A stretch of 64,000 bases of DNA from Dipteris shenzhenensis (lineage: Eukaryota; Polypodiophyta; Polypodiopsida; Gleicheniales), in NCBI GenBank assembly GCA_047967505.1, contig CM106540.1; one strand, given 5' to 3'. A model generated the notes under the pieces. The model was not told the origin of the DNA, made no database searches, and saw only the letters and a list, made by a program, of their open reading frames with translations. Position 1 is the stretch's first letter, and each line of letters starts with the position of its first letter. The position numbers and the translations under genes are program-made. Below, in pieces: positions 11,068 to 22,300 of the stretch.

Positions 11068-11115
11068 GTGAGTTTAAAAAAGATAAAATTTATATTTTAT
11101 CTTTTTTAAACTCAC
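11068..11115. repeat. Perfect 22-bp inverted repeat with 4-base loop
   Basis: Arm 1 (11068-11089) begins GTGAGTTTAAAAAAG. Arm 2 (11094-11115) is its exact reverse complement. The second arm is the start of an inserted pyrimidine-rich block that the right arm of the palindrome lacks. Confidence 0.85.
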
Positions 11116-11360
11116 ACCCCTTTCTCTCTCTCTCCCCTCCTTCTCTCCCCCCCCTTCTCTCTCGCTGCCGCCCCCATCCTCCCACCCCACCTCCCCCATT
11201 CTCACTCCCACGCCCACGTCCATTCTTTCACCTTCCCCATTCCCACTCCCTCTCCCACTCCCATCCTCCCACCCCTTTCTCTCTCTCTCCCTCCCCATTC
11301 TCTCTCGCTGCCGCGGTAGCGGCCCCCCCCCTTCTCTCTCTCTCCCTTCCCCTTCTCATT
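11099..11360. repeat. Pyrimidine-rich filler insertion
   Basis: A CT/CCCACT-rich block of the same composition as the 12.4-15.1 kb core, including GCTGCCGC motifs, interrupts an AT-rich sequence that is continuous in the right copy. About 25 bp containing AAAAAAGATAAAATTTATA is present on both sides (around 11074-11098 and 11359-11385). Inference: templated filler copied in during break repair. Confidence 0.55.
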
Positions 11361-12030
11361 TTAAAAAAGATAAAATTTATATTTTCAAAAACTAATTTAC
11401 TTACAACTCATAAGAATTGAACATTCACATTAATAAGAAGTTAAAATCTTAATAAATTTGAATTTAAATAATAAAAACTATAAAGTAGTTTAACTTAAAG
11501 TTTATGAAAAAATAACGTAAAATAAAGAAAACAAGACTTAAAATTAAAAATTTAATATTTACCTAGAAGAATATATTAATTCTCCCTAAAAAGAAATAAA
11601 TTAAAGTAATAATAACGAATGTAAGTTAAACTACTTTTAAAATTTTAATTTAAAATGTAATAAAATTAAAATTATACTTTTTATATTCCAAAACAAAATG
11701 CATTATAGTCTAAATTAAACTAGTAAATTGAAAATGAAAGTGAAACTCATTTTAAATTCAAAAACAAAGAAAAATTTAAAATTCAAGTTTCTACAAGTTT
11801 TGCTTTTAGCATACATTTGTCTTTTCACATCCACGAGTTTGTCTTTTGAAACACAAGGTTGTCTTTTATCACAATTTTCACATCCACGTGTTTGTCTTTT
11901 GAAACACAAGGTTGTCTTTTATCACAATTTTCAAGTTTTCACACGTTTATCTTTTCAAACACAAGGATTCATAGTTTAAAAAAAGGCGGGAAATTTGAAA
12001 TTTCAGTTTCCACACGTTTCTCTTTTCAAA
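11361..12030. other. AT-rich non-coding DNA
   Basis: Very AT-rich, with a tandem phrase around GTCTTTTGAAACACAAGG recurring near 11833, 11892 and 11950. It is matched in inverted orientation by about 36200-36960. No coding signal. Confidence 0.45.
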
Positions 12031-12435
12031 CACCAAGGTTTATAGTTTTGTTTGTTTAAGTTTCGACTAAATCACACACCAATCTCCTCTAATATGCCTC
12101 ATTGATCATAGCTCCCAAATTCTTCCATCAAAACATCTCTCCTTTATCTCTTCTTGATCGTCGCCCACTCATTTTTTCTTCTCATTGGTAAGATTTTCTA
12201 TCTCGATCGTACTTTCTCTTGTGCCCTTCCTCTCTAAATTTTCATCAAACACCAAGGTTTATAGTTTTGTTTGTTTAAGTTTCGACTAAATCACACACCA
12301 ATCTCCTCTCATATGCCTCATTGATTGTAGCTCCTTTATCTTTTCTCGATCATCGCCCACTCATTTCTCCTCTTCATTGGTAAGATTTTCTATCTCGATC
12401 ATACTTTCTCGTGTCCTCCCTCTCTAAATTTTCAT
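12031..12435 (+). repeat. Tandem duplication of about 200 bp, possible gene B leader
   Basis: The block 12031-12243 recurs at about 12249-12435 with indels. The right arm has it once (36020-36235, inverted). Each unit ends in TCATTGGTAAGATTTTCTATC, which has the form of a plant splice donor (ATTG/GTAAGA) on the strand of gene B. Inference only: this could be a 5' untranslated exon of gene B with the simple-sequence core as its intron. Confidence 0.4.
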
Positions 12436-14330
12436 CTCTCGTCCATCTCTCTCACTCTTCTCTCTCTCTCTTTCCTCTCCGCTCTAGTCTACGTTTCCTC
12501 TCATCTTAGTCTACTCTCTCCCCTCCTCTTCATTTCCCCTCTCTCTCTCTCTCTCCCTTTCTCCTCACCTTTTCCCTCTCTCTCACTTGCGCTCCCCACT
12601 CTCTCTCTCACTTGTCGCGGCCTCCCCCTCTCTCTCTCTCCCCTCCCCTCTCTCTCTCTCCCCCCCTCTCTCCCTCTTGCTGCCGCGGCAGCGGCCTCCC
12701 CCTCTCTCTCTCTCTCTCCCCCCCTCCCTCTCTCTCTCCCCCCTCCCTCTCTTTCGCTGCCGCGGCAGCGGCCCCCCCTCTCTCTCTCTCTCTCCCCCCT
12801 CTCTCTCGCTGCGCCTCCCCCCTTCTCTCTCTCTCCCCCCCTTCTCTCTCGCTGCCGCGGCAGCGGCCCCCCCTCTGTCTGTCTCCCTCCCCCTCTCTGT
12901 CGCTGCCGTGGCAGCGGCCCCCCCTTCTCTCTCTGCCGCCCCCCTCCTCTCCCACCCCCTTCTCTCTCTCTCTCCCCCCCTTCTCTCTCGGTGCGGCAGC
13001 GGTCCCCCCCCTTCTCTCTCTCTCTCTCCCCCTCTCTCTCGCTGCCGCGCCCCCCTCTCTCTCTCCCCCCCTCCTCTCTCGCTGCCGTGGCAGTGGCCCC
13101 CCCCCTCTCTCTCTCTTCTCCCCTCTCCTCCCTCCCTCTCCCCCCCCTCCCTCTCCTCCCCCCTCTCTCCGCTGCCGCGGCAGCGGCCTCCCCCCTGTCT
13201 CTCTCTCCCCCCCTCCTCTCTCGCTGCCGCGGCAGCGGCCCCCCCTCCTCTCTCTCTCTCCCCCCCTCCTCTCTCTCTCTCCCTCCCCCTCTCTCTCGCT
13301 CTCGCATCCCCCCCCTTCTCTCTCTCCCCCCGCTCCTCTCTCGCTGCCGTGGCAACGGCCCCCCCTCTCTCTCTCCCCTCCCCTCTCTCTCTCTCCCCCC
13401 CCTCTCTCTCGCTGCCCCCCCTTATCTCTCTCCCCCCCTCCTCTCTCGCTGCTGCGGTAGCGGCCCTCCCCCTCTCTCTTCCCTCTCCCCCCCCAGCGGC
13501 CCCCCCTCCTCTCTCTCTCTCCCTCCCCCTCTCTCTCGCTCTCGCATCCCCTCCCTTCTCTCTCTCCCCCCCCTCCTCTCTCGCTGCCGCGGCAGCGGCC
13601 CCCCCTCTCTCTCTCCCCTCCCCTCCCCTCCCTCTCCCCCTCCTCTCTCTCGCTGCCCCCCCTTATCTCTCTCCCCCCCTCCTCTCTCGCTGCCGTGGCA
13701 GTGGCCCCCCCTCTCTCTTCCCTCTCCCCCCCCTCCCCCTCTCTCGCTGCCGTGGCAGCGGCTCCCCCCTCTCTCTCTCCCCTCCCCTCCCCTCCCTCTC
13801 CCCCCTCTCTCTCTCTCCCTCCCCTCTCTCTCGCTGCCCCCCCTTCTCTCTCTCTCCCCCCCCTCCCTCTCTCGCTGTCGCGGCAGTGGCAGCGGCCCCC
13901 CCTCTCTCTCTCTCCCTCCCCTCTCTCTCGCTGCCCCCGCCCCCCCCTTCCCTCTCCCCCCCTCCCCCTCTCTCGCTGCCGCGGCAGTGGCTCCCCCCTC
14001 TCTCTCTCCCCTCCCCTCCCCTCCCTCTCCCCCCTCTCTCTCTCTCCCTCCCCTCTCTCTCACTGCCCCCCCTTCTCTCTCTCTTCCCCCCCTCCCTCTC
14101 TCGTTGCCGCGGCAGCGGCAGCGGCCCCCCCTCTCTCTCTCTCCCCCCCCCGTTCCTCTCTCGCTGCCGTGGTAGCCCCCCCCTTCCTCTCTCTCCCCCC
14201 TCCCCCTCCTCCCTCTCCCTCCCTCTCTCTGCTGCCGCGACAGCGTGTCGTGGCCTCCCCCCCTCTCTCTCTCTCCCCCCCCTCTCTCGCGCTGCCGCGC
14301 CTCCCCCTTCTCTCTCACCCCACCCCCACC
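12436..14330. repeat. Pyrimidine-rich array with GCTGCCGCGGCAGC palindromes
   Basis: Long CTCTCT/CCCCCC tracts are interrupted about every 50-100 bp by GCTGCCGCGGCAGC or one-base variants. Perfect 14-bp palindromes are at 12679, 12756, 12851, 13171, 13223 and 13583. Variants such as GCTGCCGTGGCAGC are at about 12901, 13081 and 13740. The long Pro/Ser/Leu frames across it are composition artefacts. The mirror array lies at 33640-35990. Confidence 0.85.
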
Positions 14331-15075
14331 TCCCCCATTCCCACTCCCACTCCCACTCCCATTCTCCCACCCACTCCCATCCTCCCACCTACACCTCTCA
14401 CTCCCACTCCCATCCTCCCACCCCCACCCCTCCCCCCCCATTCCCACTCCCACTCCCATTCTCCCACCCTTATCCTCCCACCTCACCCCTCCCACTCCCA
14501 TCCTCCCACTCCCTCTCCCACTCCCACTCCCACTCCCATTTTACCACCCCCCCACCTCCCCCATTCCCACTCCCACTCCCATTTTCCCACCCCCCCCACC
14601 TCCCCCATTCCCACTCCCTCCCCCATTCTCCCACCCCACCCCTCCCACTTCCACCCCCACCTCCCCCATTCCCACTCCCATCCTCCCACCTCACCTCTCC
14701 CACTTCCACCCCCACCTCCCCCATTCCCACTCCCATCCTCCTACTCCCACTCCCCACCCCTCCCACTCCCACTCCCATCCTCCCACCCTCACCCCACCCC
14801 CACCTCCCCCATTCCCACTCCCTCTCCCACTCCCACTCCCATTCTCCCACCCCCACCCCCACCTCCCCCATTCCCACTCCCTCTCCCACTCCCACTCCCA
14901 TTCTCCCACCCCCACCCCCACCCCCACCTCCCCCATTCCCACTCCCTCTCCCACTCCCACTCCCATCCTCCCACCCCCACCGCCCCCATTCCCACTCCCT
15001 CTCCCACTCTCCCTTTCTCCCACTACCACCCTCCCACACTCCCTTTCTCCACTTTCCCACTCTCCCTTTCTCCCA
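14331..15075. repeat. (CCCACT)n-type minisatellite, G-rich on minus strand
   Basis: Arrays of CCCACTCCCAT, CCTCCCACC and CACCTCCCCCATT. On the minus strand this gives runs of GGG separated by 2-4 bases over 700 bp, a strong G-quadruplex pattern. It is matched in inverted orientation by 32570-33390. Confidence 0.85.
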
Positions 15076-15162
15076 CTACCACCCTGCCAACTATCAATTC
15101 CACTATTACTTATGAATTCTAATTAAAACTATTACTTAAATAAATGATATTACTTGAAAACA

Positions 15163-16215
15163 CTCATAGGATTTAAGGTTTAGGATTTCGTGGTTTGGGT
15201 TTAGGATTTGGGGTTTGGTGAGTTAGGGTTTAGGGTTTAGGGTTCAAGGTTTGAGGGTTAGGGTTTGGGGGTTAGGGTTTAGAGTTTGGTGGTTTAGGGT
15301 TTAGGGTTTGGGGGTTAGCTAAGGTTTAGGATTTAGGGTTTAGGGTTTAGGATTTAGGGTTTAGGGTTTGGGGTTTGGGGGTTCGGGTTTAGGGTTTAGG
15401 GTTTGGGGGTTAGGGTTTAGGGTTTGGGAGTTAGAGTTTAAGGTTTAGGGTTTAGGGTTTGGGGTTTAGGGTTTAGGGTTTAGGGTTTGGGAGTTAGGGT
15501 TTAGGGTTTAGGATTTAGGGTTTAGGGTTTGGGAGTTAGGGTTTAGGGTTTAGGGTTTAGGGTTTGGGAGTTAGGGTTTAGGGTTTAGGGTTTAGGGTTT
15601 GAGGGTTAGGGTTTGGGGGTTAGGGTTTAGGGTTTGGGAGTTAAAGTTTAAGGTTTAGGGTTTAGGGTTTGGGGTTTAGGGTTTAGGGTTTAGGGTTTAG
15701 GGTTTGGGAGTTAGGATTTAGGGTTTAGGGTTTAGGGTTTGGGAGTTAGGGTTTAGGGTTTGGGGGTTAGGGTTTAGAGTTTAGGGTTTGGGGGTTAGGG
15801 TTAAGGGTTTAGGGTTTAGGGTTTAGGGTTTAGGAGTTAGGGTTTCGAGTTTAGGGTTTGGGGGTTAGGTTTAAGGGTTTAGGGTTTAGGGTTTAGGTTT
15901 AAGGGTTTAGGGTTTAGGGTTTGGGTGTTAGGGTTTAGGGTTTGGGAGTTAGGTGTAAGGGTTTAGGAGTTAGGGTTTAGGGTTTGGGATTGAGGGTTTA
16001 GGGTTTGGGAGTTAGGGTTTGGGGTTTAGGGGTTAGGGTTTAGGGTTTAGGGTTTGGGGGTTAGGGTTTAGGGTTTAGGGTTTAGGATTTGGGAGTTAGG
16101 GTTTAGGGTTTAGGGTTTAGGGTTGTTATTTGTTAGGGTTGAGGGTTGAGGGTTTAGAGTTTAGGGTTTTTTTGGTTTACGGTTTAGGGTTTAGGATTTA
16201 GGGTTGTTATTGGTT
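15163..16215 (+). repeat. Interstitial telomere-like array, TTTAGGG type
   Basis: About 1 kb of degenerate TTTAGGG with frequent TTTGGGGGTTAGGG and TTTGGGAGTTAGGG variants. The G-rich strand reads towards gene B. Unique sequence lies on both sides, so this is internal and not a chromosome end. It occupies the space just before gene B in both copies of the giant element. Confidence 0.92.
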
Positions 16216-17266
16216 AGTGTCTAAGTAAATTTTCAAACAAGTTCTGGATTTTTAAATCAATAATAAAGTAGATTATTGAGAAGAGACTAATGTTCTTTAT
16301 AATGGTTGTTACAGCTTGTTTGCAAAGGAAACTCACAAAGGAGATGGCTACAAAATTTATTCCGGGGATGGAGGTGATTTTATGTTGCAAAAGAGAAGTA
16401 GTTGCATTTGCTACAATCCATGAAAGTGATCCAAATTCTATTTGTCACTTTAGAAGACTTGGCGAAGATAAGGTGGCGGTTATCGTATCAAGGATTCTTA
16501 GTGCACATGTTGAGCTAAAGCATAAGTGTGGGGATATGGAAATCCTTGGAGATGTTATGCCCTATAATACTTCCAACAAAGCATTTATTGCATGGGACAG
16601 AGATGAGACTTATCCAACACATGTCATCAGGAATACAAAGTGCATATCTTTGGATTTTAGAGTGGGAGATATTTTACAAATGTTATCATTTACAAATAAG
16701 TATGTAGCAGAAGGTCAAGTCTTGGGATTTGAACAAGTTGAACACTGGACATTTGCGCAGATGAGAATTTAAAAAGTTACTGATGATGGTATGGATGATA
16801 ACTCAATGTCATTGGATGGTCCCTACTATGAGGTAGGTAAGGATTTGAGATGGAGCATGCAATTTTTAAAGATTGGAAAGACTCGACATGTGGTTTTTAA
16901 TGATAAACATAATGTATACTACAACATCAAAGAATTGAAAGAATATGCCAATGTACCAAGCTCTATTCCTTCAAAGATGGATGATTCCAATGCACTCAAC
17001 TATAGCACTGACGTCTTATCAGAAGTCGATGAGTTCATTGGTACCGAGAAAGAAAAATATTTCCCAAGTGATGCCTTATCCGGGGTGGATGAGTTCATGC
17101 ACATTGAGAACTTGGGCAAAGATGTCAAAAGTGTTATATCTTCAAGCATGGATGGCTTCATGGATACTGATAAAGTTCTTAGAGTCAAAGCAGGTAACTA
17201 TGGAATTATGAAAACATGCACAATAGTATAATGAGTGATGTTCTCTCTGGAGTAGAGGAGTTTCAA

Positions 17267-17464
17267 GACTATGGAGTTATGAAATCCATAGAAAGTGCAT
17301 CAATGAGCGATGTTCTCTCAGGAATAGATGAGTTTGAAGATCATTCTGGACACTCTATCACCACTGACTATGGAGTTATGAAATCCATAGAAAGTGCATC
17401 AATGAGTGATGTTCTCTCAGGAATAGATGAGTTTGAAGATCATTCGGGACACTCTAATGCCGTT
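17267..17464 (+). repeat. 99-bp (33-residue) tandem repeat in gene B
   Basis: GACTATGGAGTTATG recurs at 17267 and 17366. Each unit encodes GVMKSIESAS-MSDVLSGIDEFEDHSG. Related shorter motifs precede it (DVLSEVDEF, DALSGVDEF, DVLSGVEEF). Both copies of the element have the two long units, so the duplication predates their separation. Confidence 0.75.
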
Positions 17465-18539
17465 GTGACAAGTGGTTCTACGATTGTATCAAAAGTAGGG
17501 ATGAGATCAACAAAGGACTATTCGGTGTTTGACTTTGATTGTGAACTTGTAAATGTTACAAATGGTTTGACGAATGTATCAAAAGCAAGGATGACATCAA
17601 CAAAGGAATATTCAGTATTTGACTGTCAGAGTGATAAGATCAAGGATGCAACATCTCATGAAAACAACGTGACAAATAAATCTTACAAGGAGAACTACAC
17701 AAATCCAAATAAGAATGTACAGAAGGTCCCAAAGCGGACATACAGATGCATGAAAAGACAACGAGTGCAAGCAGATCCAGAAAAGCAACCAAAGAGAATA
17801 AGAGTAATGAATGAAGATGTTATGCTAAAAGCAATGCGATCTACATGCTGTAAGCATACATGTATGCGATCCATTAACTTACATGACATCAAGGGTTGTA
17901 GAGAACATGTCTGGCAAAAGAAAGGAAGCAGAAAAAATGAATACCTACTCACGAGATTGTCTTGCTTTCTTGTAAATGATAAGAGAAGGCGAAGTTCAGG
18001 ACATCAAATAAGGCCTCTTATAAATGGAAAAAGTATATGCAATAATGCATATCGCATTATTACAGGATTATCACATGGCACATATTGGAATTTGGCTAAT
18101 AAAGCAAAGTATGGAGTTAAATTTAACATTCATGGAAACATAGGAAGGCCCAAAACAAGAGCCTCAACGGTTGTGGCAACAGCAATTTTGAAAGATTACA
18201 TTTATGAAAATGCTTTACCGCAACCCCACCTATCAGAAATGCATCTTCCGATAGCTTTGACCAAAAAAGAAGTATTTAACTCTATTGGAGAAACACAGAG
18301 GCAAAGAGGGCATGCACCGGCATCTTTTCATACTTTGTATACTCTTTGGAAAAAAAGCTTTGGACATGTTAAAATCCCAAAGAGGCAAAAAATGTCAAAG
18401 TGCAATGACTGTGATGATCTAAAGCGAGCACTTGAGAGTGCAACATCTCCAGAACAAAAAGAAGCTTACAAAAGAAAGAGAGAATTTCATCATGGACTTG
18501 TTCGACATTCTAGAATAAAATATGCATTTTGGAAGGAGC

Positions 18540-18837
18540 TGTTGAGATATCAAGCTCTATCCCCGACATATCTCCTGGATGACTATCATTTATGTCACCG
18601 CCTATGTTAGTTGTACTCGTGGTGTAGTTAGACTACCACGTATGTTTTTGGTTTTGGGTTCACATATGAACCACGTATTCTAGGTTTTGACATATAGGGT
18701 ATTTCCCTCTTCTATTGTATTGTTGTTGTGTGCAAAAGTGAAGAAAGGCTTCACCCTCCAACCTTGTGTCCTCTCTCTTTTGTGTGTTGTGAAGAAAGCT
18801 GAACTTGAGTCTCCTATCTCTCTCCTTATTCTTTACA
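18540..18837 (+). repeat. Copia-1 5' LTR
   Basis: 298 bp, TG...CA ends, followed directly by TGGTATCAGAGCC. Confidence 0.95.
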
Positions 18838-19348
18838 TGGTATCAGAGCCTTGTTCGTGGTAAGGAGCTCAAGAAAGCTAGCCAAGTTTGTGGTGTCCTG
18901 GTAAGAGGACCAGTGTAGCTTTCCTATTTCGAGTTTGGGAGCAAATCTCTGCAGGTAGCACAGCCAGAAGTGCAGGAGTGCACTGCTTCAGATTGAGAGG
19001 CCCTTCGCGGTGCGGCCATTTCGGGGCCCGTTTTGAAGGCGGAAGTTCTTCGCAGGCACTCAGAAAAAGGCCCTGTTTTTGCTGTGCGACCACCGCGCGG
19101 CTAGTCGGTGGAAAGGTGCCACAGACATTGCATCGTATGCCTATGTGCAGAGATATTGGGAGTTGCAGATTCATGCCTGTTGCCTGTTGATGCAAAATCG
19201 TCACGAGGAAGTGACTGTGTGGTGAAATACCACTTTCGTCAGTGTTGCAGATCTGCCCCTGTGAGGCTCTTTGCAGAAGTTTTGCTATTTGCCCTTCTGA
19301 GGCATTTGCTGTGTTTACAGGTTGCTGTTGCATTTCGTGATTTGTAAA

Positions 19349-22300
19349 ATGTCTGAGAATCTGTCTACCATTGTCAGTGAGAAGCTTGACAAGAACAACT
19401 TCCAAGCATGGAAGTTCAGGATGACAAACTTCTTTATGGGAAAGGGAGTTTGGGATTACATCAGTGGTGAAACTGCAGAACCAGTTTTGGGTGCTGCTCC
19501 CACTCCTGCTGAATTGAAGGCCTTTAAAGAATGGCATGAAAAAGCCAGAAAATGCCTGTATTGGCTGTCCGTTAGCATTTCAGATTCTATGATTGTGCAT
19601 ATACAGGATCTAGAGACGCCTAAGGAGGCATGGGATACATTGGTGAAGCTGTATAGCACAAATACCAAAGCACGGAAGATGCAGCTAAAGCAGGAGTTGC
19701 ACAATGTGCAAAGGAAAAATATGAATATAAATGAGTATTCCTTGAAGGTGAAAGGCCTTGCAGATTCTCTTGCCTCCATTGGAGCACCTGTTGATGATGA
19801 GGACTTAGTGTCCGTGACCTTGAATGGTCTTGGGAAAGATTATGCACAATTTCGGACATCCATTGGAGTCCGTGAAACATTTCCTGATTTTCAGGAACTT
19901 ATTGCTCTCTTGCTGAGTGAAGAGCAAAGGAATGGTGGTTCAGCCACCTCAACTTCTCAAGAGACTGCTTTCTACTCGAATACAGGTAGAGGCAGGGGTA
20001 GAGGAAGAGGCCGTTCTGGTGGCCGTGCAGGAAATCAGAACCAACAGCAACAACAGGAAAACCAGTCCTATGGAGGAGGACGTGGTAGTTCTAGAGGCAG
20101 GGGGAGCCAAAGAGGCCGTGGTTCATGGCAAAGGAACCAGCAAGTAAATAGCAGCACAGAATGCTATTATTGTGGAAAGCCTGGACACAAGGAGAATACA
20201 TGCTATAAAAAGCAGAATGACATCAAAAGTGGAAAGTTGCAGCAAAGCAACTATGCATCATCAAGTGGGCATGGTGACGACAGAAATGAGCACCTTTTTG
20301 TGATGCAGCATATGGTTAACTCCATGTCAGGAGATGCTGCAGCTTGCAATGATGTTTGGTATGTTGATTCAGGTGCCTCTAACCACATGACCAGTCATGG
20401 TGAGTGGTTTCATGATGTCAGAAATTTGGATAAGCCAGGTTATGTTGAAACAGGTGATGATACTGCGCACCCAATTACGCAGGTTGGTAAAGTGCCATTG
20501 GCTATGCAAGATGGCAAAACAAAGTACTTGGCAGATGTACTTCATGTTCCAAAAATCACTAAGAACCTGGTTTCAGTTGGCCAGATGGTTGAGCAAGGTC
20601 TGCAGGTTAGATTTAACCCTGATGGATGCTTCGTTGAGGACTTGAAAAATAAGTGCCGCTTGGTTGCGAAAGGCAACAAAAATGGCAGAATGTTCACCTT
20701 GGATGTTGATATGCCTGAGGTGAAAGCTGCTATGTTTGCGCATGGGAGAGGTGTCATTGCAGATATTGAGATATGGCACAAGCGCATTGGGCACGTGAAT
20801 ATACAAAGGCTGAAATCTATGCAAACGAAAAACATTGTTGCAGGTTTGCCTAAATTCAGAGTTGAGGGAATGCAAAAGGTATGTGAAGCATGCCAAATGG
20901 GTAAGCAGGCCAGACATGCATTTCCCAAAAATGCTAAGGTGAGCAGAAGACCTTTGGAAGTGATCCATTCAGATGTTTGGACAACCAAAGCTGCTTCTAT
21001 TGGTGGATGCCATTATTATGTGACGTTTATTGATGACTACACTAGGAAGGTGTGGATTTATTTTATGAAGCACAAAAGTGAAGTGTTCAGCCATTTCAAG
21101 GCTTTTAAGGCCATGGTTGAAAAAGAGAAAGGTGTGCATATTAAAGTGCTAAGATCTGATGGAGGGGGAGAGTACTTTTCAGAAGAATTTTGTGAATATC
21201 TGAAAGAACAGGGAATTCAAAGGAAGTACTCATGCAGGTCTACCCCTTAGCAGAATGGGGTTGTAGAAAGGAAGAACAGGCATATTGCAGAAGTAGGACG
21301 GGCGATCCTAAATGAGAAAAACATGCCTGATTATTTTTGGGCTGAAGCAGTAGCAACTGCTGTTTATATTATGAACAGAACCCCCACTGCAGCTGTCCAT
21401 GGCATGACGCCTGAAGAAATGTATACAGGCCAAAAACCAGATATTTCTCACTTGAAGGTATTTGGTTGCATAGCTTATGTTCATGTTCCTGATGAGAAGA
21501 GAACAAAGCTGGATCCAAAGGCAGAAAAATGCATCTTTATTGGATATGCTCAGCACCAGAAAGGGTATCGCTGTTATAACCCTTCCACCCGCAAAATGCA
21601 AGTGAGCAGAGATGTTGTTTTTGATGAAATGAGCAGCTGGTATGCACCAACTGTTATGGTAGGAGATGCAGATGCAGGAAATGGGAATGCTGCAATAAAT
21701 GCAGAGCAGCAATCTCAAGCCTTGAGTGGACCCAGAGAATCCTCTACTAGTGGATCTAATGCATGGACAGGGAGATTGAGATCTAGTGAATCGTCACATG
21801 GCAGTCCTGATAGTGTTGTGCAGGTATCACATAAGGGAAAAGAAAAAGTGGACCATACTCCAGTGTTTGATGTGTCTGCTGGTAGCTCTCATGTTGATGG
21901 AGAGTCAAGCGGCTCTGAAATGAGCCTTGATGAGGAACTTGGGATTCCTTCTGTTGTTACACCTGGTGCAAGGAAAAGCAGGCATGATTTAAAGACTCCT
22001 GTAACTGATCCAGTTGTACGGAGGTCCACTCGTATTAAGTATCTAGTTGACAGGCTGAGATATGATGGGTATACAGCACATCACTATGCTTATATGGTCA
22101 AGGTTCTAAAGGAGCCAGAGCCCACATGTTTTGAGGATGCAGCAGGGCATAAAAATTGGGAAGCAGCTATGGATGAAGAGATGGCTGCCTTGGATGCAAA
22201 CCACACTTGGGATTTGATGCCTTTGCCTCATGATAAGAAGGCTATTGGCTGCAAGTGGGTTTACAAAGTAAAGCACAATGCTGATGGGTCTGTTAGCAGG

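Noticed and set aside
12587-15122. Very long plus-strand frames rich in Ser, Leu, Pro
   Set aside because: They lie wholly in CT/CCCACT arrays, all frames on both strands are equally open, and they contain no domain. Open frames here come from a lack of A and of stop codons.
15163-16215. A true chromosome end
   Set aside because: Unique and coding sequence continues on both sides, and the repeats are degenerate.
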